From Eutreptiella sp. 'Long Island Sound 2002' (taxonomy: Eukaryota > Euglenozoa > Euglenophyceae > Eutreptiales > Eutreptiaceae): a DNA stretch of 64,000 nt. The translations under genes and the position numbers were made by a program. The number at the start of each line of letters is the position of its first letter. Position 1 is the stretch's first letter. The stretch spans positions 26,031,000 to 26,094,999 of the forward strand of contig OZ038384.1 of the NCBI GenBank assembly GCA_964036045.1. Direction: 5' to 3'. This document shows, one piece after another, positions 1 through 9,535 of this stretch. A model generated the notes under the pieces. It did no database searches and was not told the origin of the DNA. It worked only from the letters and a program-made list of their open reading frames with translations.

Positions 1-49
1 CGAGCCGCCAACCCCGGACCCGGGCCCGTATGAGGAGTATGCCTCGTAC

Positions 50-892
50 GTGCTTCGCCTGCCGCACGACCCCTTGGAGCACCTACAGCGGAGCCCTCCC
101 AACGAGGGTAGGCTCCGCGTCGTCACGGCCAATTGGGGCGACCTCGGGTCGGACCCCCGGAAGGTCCCATGCCTCATCACGTACCTCGCGTGTGCGGAGC
201 CCGATGTCGCCCAACTGCAGCAGGCAAGCCCGCGGTTTGCCGCCGCGTGGCTGGGCGGCGTGCAGCACCGCGTGTGCGTGGGGCCCCTCTTCCCACGGGG
301 GGGGGGGGGGCTGGTCACCGTGGTGCCCGCCCGCTTGCTGAACAGGTCCCAAGTCTGCGAGCGCGCTCAACATCACAGCCTCTGCGTGCGTGGGGAGCCT
401 GCCAGGGGTGCGGTGCTGGCGACCGTCAACATGCACCTGCCGCCGGCCCTGCCCGCAGCTCGACGCCGGGCCGTCGTCAACGACGCCACCCCCTCCCTGC
501 GCACGGCAACCGCCCACGTCCAGATTGTGGCCGACGACCTCAACAAGGCCCATGGCCCGCGCGGGGGACGGTGGCTCTCCAAAGCCCTGGGCCCGAAAAG
601 CCCGCTGGCCGGGTTCCGAGCCCCGTACCGGCCGGGCGGCCCGAAGAATGTCGTCTGGCAGGTGGGGCGCCCCTCTGAGCGCAAGCTGGGGTGGATTCTC
701 GCGGGACCGGAGACCCTGTGCGTAGGGGCTGAAAAGGTCCTACTCCCCGGTCTTAGCACCCACCGGATGGTGCAGTCCGACTTGGGGTTCGTGGGTCCTT
801 CTTCGCGGCAATGGACCCCTCCTGCCGCGGCTTTCGTTGGTCCCAGCTCAGGCCGGAGCAGCAAGCGTCCGCGGCGGCGGCGGCCTCGCTGA
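50..892 (+). pseudogene. LINE-type AP endonuclease (EN) domain, decayed
   Basis: This is the endonuclease part of a non-LTR retrotransposon ORF2, which would nick the target DNA to prime reverse transcription. The match begins near base 104 with a strand reading VVTANWGDLG, then a helix ending DVAQLQQ (families have LQE here, so the catalytic Glu is Gln). A strand ATVNMHLPP follows, then VADDLN (equivalent to GDxN), and finally STHRMVQSDLGF, where the usual SDH has lost its His. The fold is recognisable but two catalytic positions are changed, so the enzyme should be dead. A poly-G tract at 299-310 lies inside the domain and probably shifts with length. The reading frame passes to another frame around 800-890, so the start of this open frame is not a meaningful initiation site. 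The RT part follows in the same orientation. The family call rests on motif order, read by eye. Confidence 0.62.
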
Positions 893-1510
893 CCCTGTGG
901 TGGGCAGCCCACACCCGCCTGACCCCGGATAGGGCAGTTGAGGGGGTGTGGGCCGCCCTAGAAGGCGTGGCGCCCTCCAAGAGGGACTCTTGCCCCCCCC
1001 CCGGAATGTGACGTCCTGTGGGCGGCCCGGGAACTAGATGCAGGCGTCGAGTCACCGACAGCGGATGCGGTCTAGGCCTGGTGGCAGGAGCGCCAAGACG
1101 CGGCGTACGGAGCTCTCCTGCGCGTGGAGAAGGCCAAACTGGACCTAGAAATGGCAAGCACTGCGCCTCCGGCGGCCCATATTCCGCCTCCTCACCGAGG
1201 GCAGCCCCGACGGATCCGCTTCCCGGGCATGCCGGAGGCCTTCTAGGAGGAGCTTCTCCGCCGGGCGCAGGAGCTGCACTGCAGCCACGCGGGCCTCCCC
1301 CTGGACCTCTCGCGCCTCCAGGCCCCCGTGCATCCGGGCGATCCCAGAGACGACCGTGACTTCATCTCGTGCATGCGCGCAGCGCAGCCCCGACCAGCGG
1401 AACCGCCAGTCGCGGGGGCCCCGCCAACATACCACGATATGGAGCAGGCCGTCAAAAAGGGGTCCCTAGCCACATCCCTCGATGAACTGCCGCGGTCCTT
1501 GGTACCCGCC
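893..1510 (+). pseudogene. LINE ORF2 linker between EN and RT, with TAG stops
   Basis: Coding texture continues here in the plus orientation. It first follows the frame that reads TLWWAAHTRLTPDRAVEGVW, then shifts at a run of eight or more C near 992-1000 to the frame that carries CDVLWAARELDAG and later FPGMPEAF. In that frame TAG stops lie at 1073-1075 and 1244-1246, and sensible sequence resumes on both sides (for example EELLRRAQELHCSHAGL after the second). A further frame change near 1510 leads into the RT frame. I recognise no named domain in this linker. It is annotated as part of the same decayed LINE because of orientation, composition and continuity, not because of a separate homology. 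Confidence 0.5.
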
Positions 1511-2570
1511 CTGCCGGGAGCTAAGGCGCACCGTGCCCCCGGAGCACATCGCCTATCACCGTCATCTGTCGGGCCAGACCGTGGCCTTGGCCTGCCGCTG
1601 GCTGTTGGCCGGCTGGGCAATCCAGCACGGGGCGGTATGGTCGGACGACTGGGATGACGCGAATGCCTTCTGCAACCCAAACCGCGAGGCTGCCGGGGCG
1701 TGGGATCCCGAGGCCCCCGAGGAGTCTCCGTCGCTCTGGCTTCGGAAATTCTACGATGGGCTGGACGTGCGGGTAGCCTCCCCGTACGGCCTGCTGGGCC
1801 CGTACAAGCTGCACCATGGTGGAGCAGAGGGCAACATCTAGGGCGTGGGGTACTACTCCAAGATCTTGGAGAAACGGACAGAGTACCTCCGCCACGCAAG
1901 CCACAAAGGCCTCCACCCCAAAGACCAGCGAGCTTACGCGCCGGACCCGGCGACTTACGTCCCGCGGCAGCCCACCGCCCCCCACAGCTTCCTCCTCCAA
2001 GTTGCCTTCACCGACGACTGCCGCCACTTCGGCCCCACGAGGTGGGGCTTGGCCTAGCTCATGGGCATCTGCGCGGTCACGTGCGCGGCAGCCTGCAGCT
2101 CGGTGCAGGTGGGATAGCTGAAGGTGCACCACCTTGTCTGTCGCAGCCGCCAGCTACACTACGCCCGGGGGACTCTGCCTACGATCCAGGGCCCACTCCC
2201 GCTGCAGTCCGGGGGCTCCATCCTCACTGGGGTACCCCTAGTGATGGGCTAGCAACCGGGCCCGCAGATCGCCAAGGCAGAGGCGAGCATGGCGAAGATA
2301 GAGCTCGCGCTCTACAGCCTGCACCCGTCCTACGTGCTCGTCCTCCGTATCGTCCTCGCGTACGTAGTCTTGCCCTTGGACTATGACTACGAGGCCATGC
2401 CGCCGTGCCCGCCGTGCCTTCGCCGCACATGGAGGGCCGTGGACAAGGTCTTGACCAGGGCGCTACGGGTTCCGCGGAACGTGCCCAGGGCCCTTCTGTG
2501 GATGCCCGTCGCAGGCGGAGGCTTCGCCTTCCCCCACCAGTACAGCCGGATGCGCCACCGGCATGTTTAG
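1482..2570 (+). pseudogene. LINE reverse transcriptase, decayed
   Basis: Reverse transcriptase core of the same LINE. One frame stays interpretable across the whole stretch and is interrupted only by TAG codons at 1839, 2055, 2115, 2250 and 2568. The palm motif appears as LLQVAFTDDCRHFGP (residues F-T-D-D in place of the usual Y/F-A-D-D), about 160 bases after a GAEGNI segment that resembles the QGDxxG turn that precedes it. Thumb-like sequence follows (AKAEASMAKIELALYSLHPS and LRVPRNVPRALLW), as expected for LINE RTs. Substitution-type stops rather than frameshifts dominate this section, which is unusual for old copies. It leads without a frame change into the RNase H section. The element is assigned to non-LTR retrotransposons by its EN-RT-RNH order; I cannot place it in a clade. 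Confidence 0.6.
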
Positions 2571-3212
2571 AGGGTTCTCGGGGCCATGGATTCGCGCAGC
2601 GTAATTGTCAGCGAGAATGTCCGCGCCCTCCTCCACCCGGATCACTGGAAGGGCCTGGATGGCCCAGACCAGGAGTGCCTGCTCCACACCATGGCCGAAA
2701 CCCACCTTGAAGAGCACGTTCTCACGGTGGCAATGGCACGGCCCGCAGCCGTGGACATCCGGGTGTACCGACCATACAAGCCCTTGGGGGTCCTCCTAGC
2801 CGCGGATGGGGCGATGGAGGTCACGCCCGCAGGCGACACCCTGGGCTGGGGCGCGCTTGTGGCGGACACCGCGGGGGTCCGTGCGACCGTCGCCTCAGGG
2901 GTCCAGACACTGGCCGGTGGCCCATGGGCCGCGGAGAGGACGGGCAAGCTGGAGGCGTGGCGTCTCACGGAGACGCTGGGTGTCGCCCCCGCGGCGGTCG
3001 AATATGTAGGGGCGGACCGCACCTGCGCCACCCTTGGCGGTGACGGGGGCATCACCTCCAAGTCCCCCTCGGTGGACAGGGTCCGGGCCACTCTAGCCGA
3101 GGCCCTCTGGCGCGGCCGGCGCGGCCTGTACGTGCCAGCGCAGCACAACACCCAGTGGTCGGGCCTCCTGTCCGACCTCCAAGCATGCCCTTATTACCCG
3201 TATGAAAGGTAG
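2571..3212 (+). pseudogene. LINE RNase H-like C-terminal domain
   Basis: This frame continues directly from the RT frame after the TAG at 2568. It reads LLAADGAMEVTPAGDTLGWGALV, the first strand of an RNase H domain with its conserved Asp. Further on comes PWAAERTGKLEAWRLTETL, which resembles the helix carrying the catalytic Glu, and then YVGADRTCATL for the strand with the next Asp. The final open segment runs to a TAG at 3210-3212, where homology is cut by the start of repeat copy A (GTATGAAAGG boundary near 3209). The natural C-terminus is therefore probably missing. RNase H would degrade the RNA strand of the cDNA hybrid in a working element. The assignment is by motif only, and 214 residues is a plausible size for the domain plus linker. 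Confidence 0.5.
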
Positions 3213-3511
3213 TTATAAATGGTTTTATGAAATATGAATGGATTTTGCTCTTGCTAGGGTAACCATGGGCCATTTTCGTTCAAAACGGGGGGGGGGGGGG
3301 GGGGTTGAGTCAACACCCTCTAGGTGAGTTTTTTTTTGTGGACCGGGGGTTTTTTTTGGAAAAAGTGCCATTTTTGCTAGTTTTTGCAAATTATGAAAAC
3401 ATCCTCCCCTGTTCATAATTTGGTTCATAATTCAATGGATAAATCAGAACTTGTTTTATGAACGCGTCAATCGTTTTATGAACGCGTTTTATGAACACGT
3501 TTTATGAACAG
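3210..3511 (-). other. Intron-like segment with TTCATAA motifs (copy A)
   Basis: Read on the minus strand, the segment starts GTTCATAAAACG and ends CTACCTTTCATAC followed by G, where the sister copy at 58553-58853 ends in CATACAG. The interior repeats TTCATAATT and its complement. The sister copy and a shorter one at 6225-6311 (plus strand) have the same ends, so all three look like related GT-AG bounded segments; here the terminal AG seems mutated. A shared 5' flanking sequence of a LINE is the alternative reading. No transcript evidence can be seen from sequence. Confidence 0.4.
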
Positions 3512-3533
3512 ATGCACAGGCACACAAAAATCG

Positions 3534-3955
3534 CTAAATTTTCAATCTTTTCTGTACATTGCACTGCTTTTCTTTGTCCCTTGTCTCTGCTTGTTGTTGC
3601 CGCCCTAAACCTGAGGGCTGGGGCATGTCGGGTCCTCCCAAAGGGGGGCCGTGGCCTGGGTTTCGCCCCATCCGGGGCCTGGTCATGGGTTTGGGCAGGT
3701 GGTTGGGCTGCCGGTTTGGCCGAGGGGTGCGCTGGGGCATCCACCTCCATGGGTGCGGCCTCACGGGCAGCTTTGGGCTTGGGCTCAGGGGCCCGCTTAG
3801 CCTCAAGCTTGGGTTCAGGCTTAGCTCGCTTGGGGGCCGGCTCGGCCGGCGGGTCAGCGCCCGGTTTGGCATTAGGCTTCTTTTTGGCCTTGGCGGCCTT
3901 CTTACGTGCAGCTGCAGCCTTCTGCTGCTACCAATGGGGCGCTGCTACAACATGA
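3534..3955 (-). CDS. Lys/Ala/Pro-rich low-complexity protein fragment
   Basis: The minus strand reads an open stretch rich in Lys, Ala and Pro, with repeats such as KAAKAKKKP, PPAEPAPKRAKPEPK and EAKRAPEPKPKAAREAAP. It then passes into MEVDAPAHPSAKPAAQPPAQ. The same composition is readable on the minus strand of copy B (about 58900-59300), which argues that it was once translated. Such basic, disordered segments occur in gag-like and chromatin-binding proteins, but I see no zinc knuckle or folded domain. Upstream on the same strand lies WVEHPGETEMFRVERHVLY, also conserved in copy B. Start and end are uncertain, no function is assigned, and both copies are probably inactive. Confidence 0.35.
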
Positions 3956-4384
3956 GAGGCATACAACACATGCCTCTCAACCCGAAACATCTCCGTTTCC
4001 CCTGGGTGTTCCACCCACACTCTCCCCCCCGCCCCCCCCCCCCCACAACCGAGGTTACAACCCCGGGTAGACACCATCGGTGTAGGGCACATACACCTGT
4101 TCACCAAGCATGGCGTCATGTGCCTCATCCGATTCGAAGGACTTGCGCTTCGAACGGGGGGCTTTTTGGGTTGCGGGGGTCTGGGGGGGGGGGGAGGGGG
4201 GGGGGGGCAGGGGGTTTGGATTTCTCGGCGGGGGGGGGGGGGGGCTTTGCTGGGGATGTGCTCCGGGGGCTGCCGGGGGGGGGGGGGCTCAACCCACAAC
4301 TGAACAGCACGATGGGCGAAGAGTAATAAACCTGGGTTGCAGAGGGCGCGTGGGTGGACGGTGCTTGGGGGGTGGTGCGTAGAA

Positions 4385-5326
4385 GTGAAGCGGCGGTGCA
4401 CGCCGCGGTGTGTGGGGTGTTATAGTGCAACCACAGCAGGTCAAAGGTTAGAAACCACCATTCCCAAACTTGTTGGACGACCATTGCTTCCTGTTCCACT
4501 GCAATCTTACCCGCATCCCGAACCCTGGAAATATGCCCGTTGTATCCCTTCTTCGACATGTGATTTGTGCTCTCCACAACGTCCCCCGACACAGCAGCCA
4601 ATCCCACCCCACATGCATCCACACTCTCGAGCATGGCATCACAGTCCTCTTCGAGGAACGACAAATAGTGCGACCCCGACTCCCTGCAGCAGTGTTCCTG
4701 AAACGCAGTAGCAACAGGTCGGCACGAAGGGCTGGGCACAACTGGAATCTGTGAGCACAAACTGCGTAGCAAGGTTCGCAGCCCCACAACCGCTTGCCAC
4801 GTGGGGTCGTCCTCGACATATGCAAACGGCGGCGCAATCTGCTCCCGTTCTAGGCCTCCTCCCGTTCAGTGCGTTGTGCGCCCCCAACCGCATGCCACAC
4901 CGGTTGCGGTACAGAATTTTCTGTACCTCCCTTGCAACCTCAGGGGGATGATTTCCCACCTAGGCCTCCAAGAAGGCCACGAAGAGCCTCCCGAAGGCCA
5001 TGCAATGGTGCAAAATGCACAAAAATACCCTGTTTCTGGCTATGACCAGCAGCGGCTCGCCGGTGCATCCTGCCGCAAACTTTTGTGGGTCACCAGATGG
5101 TGACGATGATTGTTCGCATCCGACTGCGTTGTAGTCCAAGCAGCGACGCCAGTCCACCGCTTGGCCGTGTTGTCACGCACGGCCTCATTGAAAATGCTCC
5201 CCTCTTGGGGAGCCACGCTAATGCCCAGCAGGTGCCGGAGCCACGGCTCGTCCCAACCAAGAAGGACCGCTGCCAGCAGCCACCTGTCAAACCATTTTTT
5301 GCAGTCAATAATTGACTGCAGGACCT
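4385..5326 (-). pseudogene. Downstream exon(s) of a broken unknown gene, possibly a transposase
   Basis: Minus-strand coding begins just after the intron at 5327-5478 with LQSIIDCKKWFDRWLLAAVL and GWDEPWLRHLLGISVAPQEG. It continues through AKRWTGVAAWTTTQSDANN and LHHCMAFGRLFVAFLEA, then a TAG stop, then VGNHPPEVAREVQKILY, a frame change near 4800, and ends with GLAAVSGDVVESTNHMSKK and QVWEWWFLTFDLLWLHYNTPH before 4385. Composition and phase are convincing. The pattern of a Ser-Gly-Asp/Glu-Ser-Thr-Asn segment followed by a Trp-rich helix resembles C-terminal parts of large plant/algal transposases (KDZ-like), but I cannot confirm this. At least one stop and one frameshift make it a pseudogene. 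Confidence 0.45.
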
Positions 5327-5478
5327 GTGTTCATAAAAAGTGTTCATAATTCGTGTTCACAAAGCGCGTTCATAATTCATAAATCGGCAGCACGGCGTTT
5401 CATGACGATAGTTTTGGAACTATAAACGCGCGAATTATGAACAACTTATGAACACGAAAATGCAGACTACAAACCTGT
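5327..5478 (-). other. Spliceosomal intron candidate
   Basis: On the minus strand the upstream exon reads GQIWAHVLQ and ends CTACAG, followed by GTTTGTAG. The segment ends GAACACAG, and the next exon opens VLQSIIDCKKW in the same phase (phase 0 at both ends). The interior is AT-rich, has no open frame, and is full of TTCATAA/TTATGAA motifs that recur at 3210-3511, 6225-6311 and 58553-58853. Length is about 150 bases. This is the best-supported intron in the left part of the window. Confidence 0.55.
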
Positions 5479-6228
5479 AGCACGTGAGCCCAAATTTGGC
5501 CTAGGCCAACCATATCCTTGTCCCCCGTGATAGCCATGCCGATGACCCATAGGAAGGCGGGTGTGTGCGCCTTTTCCCCATGGTTCAATAGCCCCACCGA
5601 TAGCTGCGACCAACTGCCACCGGCGCAAGGATACCCGTCACCCCGCACCACAAGGGTGAGTGGGAGGGTCCAGTCAATAGACTAGCACAGGGCTGGCCGG
5701 GATTGCACGTATTGTGCCCACGACCGTAGGGGCCAGCAGCCACCCAACGATGGGGGGTCAGCACATTCCAGCGGGGGGGACAACGCAAGCGCAGCGGTCA
5801 ATGACTTCCACGTTGCGTCAAATTGGTCCCGTCTGGGGGATGGGCCGTGGGAAGGGCAGCACGGTGCGGGCAGTGTAGGCGTCGTCCCGGCGGGTGATGT
5901 ACTCGGACAACACCCGGAAGCCGGACCAGGGTGCACCCAACTCCAAAATGAGCCCTATAAGATAGGGTGCGGGAAAGAGGGCCTCCGCGTATGTACAGAT
6001 GGCCTGCACCTTGGTTTTGTGGACCGCCGGGAGGGGAGCGTGGTCCATTGCCTCAGTAAAACGGGCCCGGATGAGGGGAGACGATGACATCCATTGGGCT
6101 AGCAAGTCGGAACAGTTGTTGTCCTGAAGACTGGTGGCACCACTAAGCTGAACAAGCATCATGTTCAGCTCCGTGAAGACGGAGGGAGGGTAAGACATAA
6201 CAAAATTTGTGGACGAAGAAGCGTTCAT
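5479..6228 (-). pseudogene. Upstream exon of the broken unknown gene
   Basis: The minus strand opens at an ATG (6226-6228) with MNASSSTNFVMSYPPSVFTE and runs about 130 codons in one frame (DLLAQWMSSSPLIRARFTEA; ALFPAPYLIGLILELGAPW). Near 5830 a G/C run shifts the frame to DATWKSLTAALALSPPLECA. One TAG stop follows (RPALC then stop), and the same frame resumes with DWTLPLTLVVRGDGYPCAGG and VIGMAITGDKDMVGLGQIWA, up to the splice junction at 5479. I know no family for it. Together with 4385-5326 it gives a protein of roughly 550 residues. The start codon is plausible, but the intron-like element at 6225-6311 touches it, so the true 5' end may lie elsewhere. Confidence 0.42.
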
Positions 6229-6311
6229 AAAAGCTATTCATAATTCATGGTTCATATATGAATCGTTCATATTTGAAAAATGAATTGTGAACAATACTAC
6301 TTTTCATACAG
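6225..6311 (+). other. Short intron-like TTCATAA segment at a LINE boundary
   Basis: On the plus strand it begins GTTCATAAAAGC and ends CTTTTCATACAG, immediately followed by GCACCAAGGG and then LINE-like coding sequence. The minus strand at 58553-58853 ends CTTTCATACAG followed by the same GCACCAAGGG and LINE-like coding. So the same junction is seen twice, either as a 3' splice site or as the fixed 5' flank of a LINE. Confidence 0.42.
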
Positions 6312-7516
6312 GCACCAAGGGCGCGCCCGGGACCTAACGGTGTTGGGCCTAGGCCTGGCACGCGAGGCCACGTTATCGCTCCCGAGCGCCCTGGACGGGA
6401 CGGCCCAGCTCTTCTCATTGCGCCGCCTGGTGGCGGCGGTCCCGCGGGAGATGGACCACCTCTATGCCCAGCTGGCGGCCCCATCCGTCACCTTCATCTC
6501 GGGCCCACCAAGGGACGACCAGGCTCTGCAGGCCTAGGCCTAGCTCCTGCCCCACGGGGGGGTGCCAACGGAGACCCTGGGCGCGCATGGTGCCCCCGAC
6601 CCACACCTTGGCACACACGGACTTCCACTATGCGTATTACTCGCAGCCCTGAAGGGGGTGGAGGGATCACATGGTCCGAACCCGCCCTGTGGTGTTCGCA
6701 GCGGCCTTGACCGGTTTCTGGGCCATGTGCTCCCTGCTACGGTCCCGGGGTTATGCCGTATGCTGGCGCGACTCCCTGGGGGCCACGGTCTACGACAGAG
6801 CAAGCCGCAGCACGCATTGGAGGCTAGCGCGGCACAAGGATGTGGTCTTACAATCCAAGAGCGCCGCCTGGGACGTGGCCATCACGTGGTCCGGGCTCAT
6901 GTGGGCCAGGGCCCCGAAGCTCTGGCCTGCCCGCGAGCGCGCCCCCCTGATGGCGGAGTACCTGCGGGCAGTGGCAAACTAGGCGGTGCTTCCACCGCCC
7001 GCCAGGTGGACGCGCCTGATGCGCGCCGGCGGGAGCGGGTGGCCAGTGGACGTGACCCGCCCCCTCGCTAACGCTGGGGCCCTGCTACGCTACGCCATGG
7101 GCGAGTCCGCATGCGCGATAGCTGGGACGCGCCCTGAGCTGGTGGGCTGCGCTGTCCCCGGGTTCCTGCTGGACCCGGCGGAACGTGGGGCGTGCCCGGA
7201 CGTGGTCCTCAGCGTTGGTGACCCGCCGTCCCCGCAAGGAGCCACCCCGGAGGTGGTCTTGGCCCCGCCCGGAACTTGCCAGGCGCGGTTCCCCGGCTTT
7301 ACCATCCAGCCGCTCGGGGATGAACCCGTGTTGGCGTTCCCGGCGGGCGCGGCGCCAACCGCCCTCTTCGCGGCCCTGCAAGCCTTATTCCTCGTGGAGG
7401 CGGGGCCCCCGGGGGACTTGCCGGGGGAGGTCGAGGGTCCAGAGCCCCAAGCCGGTGGCCCCGACCTGGGCCTGGAGCTCGACGTCGACGAGGACGATGA
7501 GTACCTCCTCAGCTAG
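6312..7516 (+). pseudogene. LINE-associated ORF (ORF1-like or peptidase-bearing), decayed
   Basis: GC-rich plus-strand coding follows the GCACCAAGGG boundary. The first frame reads LTVLGLGLAREATLSLPSAL and FSLRRLVAAVPREMDHLYAQ, meets two TAG codons (6535 and 6541), and continues to about 6700. A second frame then carries VVFAAALTGFWAMCSLLRSR and WDVAITWSGLMWARAPKLW, one TAG at 6980, then CAIAGTRPELVGCAVPGFLL. It ends in a very acidic tail, LELDVDEDDEYLLS, and a TAG at 7514. No catalytic motif is clear. The neighbouring LINE pieces and identical composition suggest an upstream ORF of the same LINE family. All four stops are TAG in CTAG context. Function unknown. Confidence 0.42.
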
Positions 7517-8744
7517 TCGCCCCCCGCCTCCCTCCTCTCTTGCGCCCCCCCCCCCCCCCGGTCCCGACCCGGCATTGCGGGGCGGGGGGGGGGGGGGGGG
7601 AGCTTGTCGGCTCAGCCTGCGGCCGGCCACCGCCCCGCCCCAGGCTGGGATCCCCGGCGCTATGCGCAGCCCCGGGGCGACCCAGCCGCCGGGACTCACA
7701 AGACAGCGCCGCCCCGGTGGGCCATGACCTCGCCCCCCCGGTTAGCAGCGTGCCCCTGCACGCCGTCCTCTTCTCTCCGGTGACCAGCGTGCCGCGGCAC
7801 TCGCCGCGGCCCCCTCCCCGGGCCGGGGTAGCCGGCGCCACGGCAGGCCTCGCCGCGGCCCGCCGCGCAGGCGTACCTCAATGACCCATGAGCTCGCCCC
7901 CTGTGGCCGGCGGGGCGCCCAGCGTACACGGGCGCCCTGCACACACCACTGCCTTGCCCTCCTTGACCTCCCCGACGCACACGGCTGGCCAAGTCTAAGC
8001 GGGCAAATGAGCGCACCGTCGGCCCCACCGCGGCAGCAGCACCGGCGCGAGTATAGTTGACAGTAGCATCCGTATCAGAGCATATAACCAGCCCCTTGCC
8101 GGCTCCGTCTGCCCACATCATGCGTGTCCGCCCATCTTACAGAGGGACGAGAACCAGGAGGTTGGCAAGACCCGCAAGGGCGGGAGGGGGCGGCTCGAGG
8201 GGAGGGTTGAGGCCGGGGTCCAATAGCAGCGCCAAGGCGGCAGAAGCAACTACCACGTCAGCGAGGAGGGGAGACACCCGCTCCCGACCCCCCCCCCTCA
8301 GCAGGGACGCCCCTCCCCCAATTTTCGGCGAGCGCCGTCGCGGGCCCATCCAACAGCCACCCATCACCGAGCCCAGGGGCACGGCCACCCCTAAGAGATG
8401 TTCCGGCAAGGCGCGACCTCAGTCATGGACCCGGTCATGCCTACACGGCACCCCGCCCCCCCCCCCCCCCGGTGGGGCACGGCGACGCCATCACGCTCCG
8501 CATAGTGGGTACAGCTTTGCGCCGTGCCACGGCGCAACGTCGCGTACCCTCCGTACCGCGCCCTCCCGCTGCCGTCCCCGTACCAGAGGGGCCGTCCCTG
8601 GCTGCAGCCGGTATCCCGCAGCCGCCTGAACACCTGGGAGCAGCAGACGCGCCGTTGGACGGCGCGGTGTGACCCGGCGCCAACCCTCCGCCTCTGGCTC
8701 GCCCATGCCAGCCAACGCATCCCCCCCCCCCCCCCCCGCCTCCC
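7517..8744 (+). other. GC-rich LINE interior without readable ORF
   Basis: Very GC-rich sequence with several C or G tracts (about 7545-7600, 8455-8472, 8718-8737). Short open frames exist in all phases, as expected for such composition, but none shows a motif or a stable frame. Its position between LINE-like coding pieces suggests an interior or inter-ORF part of the same element family. Confidence 0.35.
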
Positions 8745-9338
8745 GTGCACAGACTAGTGCGTTGCGAGTGTCGCTTGTGCGCTAAACGCTCTCGGAGAGC
8801 GGCCCCTAGCCTCCAAAGCCTAGAGTACATCGTCATGGGGTGCTTCCTCCACTGGACAGCTACAGGGGCGGACCTCAGATGGGGGCTGTCCGCCTTGCAG
8901 CGCGTTCCCCGGGGCCTGGCGGTGTCGGGGCCACTGCTCCACCACGCCCTCAGCTGGGGGTATGGCGCGGCACCCCCGCTTTGGCGGTCCCTCCGCCTCC
9001 ACTAGAGGGATGGCACGCAGCCCGCTCTGGTGGCCCCTCTGCTGGCGCCCCTTTGGGACCTGGGTCCCCTCCCCGTCTGCTACGGCGGGGCCGCCACCTA
9101 GCAGGCCTGGACCAGCGCCCCCCAGCGCCGGGTGCTCCTGATCGAGGGGTGGGACGGCGAGGAGGAGGGCCCTGGAGGCCATTGGGTGGGTGTCACCCAC
9201 GACGGCACCATCGGGTGCCTCTCCCAAGCGATAGGTCACTCGCCGCGCCCCCGGACCTGCATGCGGCCACCGGCACGGTGCTCGCATCGATCCCGAGGGT
9301 GTATGGGGGAATGTTTGCCCGGCGCGCGCCCGGCGCGC
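8745..9338 (+). pseudogene. LINE fragment with a GGHWVGV segment
   Basis: One plus-strand frame is readable through TAG codons at 9003 and 9099. It reads DLRWGLSALQRVPRGLAVSG, then VLLIEGWDGEEEGPGGHWVG followed by VTHDGTIGCLSQ. The GGHWVGV segment resembles the His box of cysteine peptidase domains (OTU-type and others) that some algal and plant LINEs carry, but no matching Cys box is visible upstream, so this is a hint only. The frame continues in LINE orientation to a GC-rich 23-mer at 9316-9338 that is duplicated exactly at 10029-10051, where the LINE sequence resumes. Confidence 0.4.
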
Positions 9339-9349
9339 TACTTTTAGAC

Positions 9350-9535
9350 CATGTTCCCCCCGAAGAGCCCACAAGCACACCCCTTGGAATGACTCAAACT
9401 GCCCCAGCACAAGAAAGTTGCAAACTGGGGTACACAGTACCACTCTCGCTCCTTTCAGGGCGATCTTGGTCAACAAACAAGTTGGGAGAATGGGGGGTTA
9501 GGATAGCACAACCGCATCGATCTCCCGTACAAGCG
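9350..9535 (-). pseudogene. Methyltransferase-motif fragment of a gypsy-like element
   Basis: On the minus strand one frame reads YPNPPFSQLVC and, after a frame change, another continues MLTKIALKGARVVLCTPVCN. These line up in order with ANPPFSLLAKVLTKIAYEG and GRVVMCTPDWG of the gypsy ORF at 24468-26636. NPPF is the motif IV form of N6-adenine-type DNA methyltransferases (DPPY/NPPY/NPPF). The fragment is short, frameshifted and sits inside the 0.7-kb insertion together with a transposase piece, so it is debris of a related retroelement. Confidence 0.6.

Larger units (their letters stand above)
3205..4330. repeat. Dispersed repeat, copy A (uninterrupted)
   Basis: This segment recurs in the same orientation at 58553-59323 and continues after a 4.3-kb interruption at 63623-64000. 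Shared landmarks in order are the GTATGAAAGG edge, TTCATAATT-rich sequence, TTTTATGAACAGATGCA, a block with GGGGCATGTCGGGTCCTCCC, GCATGAGAGGCATA-type sequence, and ATGCCTCTCAACCCGAAACA. Copy A lacks the insertion and so serves as the empty site for the element at 59324-63622. Copy B also carries about 110 extra bases near 63790-63900 that copy A lacks. Several long G tracts (3288-3303, 4180-4300) lie inside copy A. The minus strand of the middle section looks coding (separate entry). Confidence 0.8.

Noticed and set aside
373-1157. Minus-strand frames opposite the LINE endonuclease
   Set aside because: Antisense shadows of GC-rich coding. The plus strand carries recognisable EN motifs.
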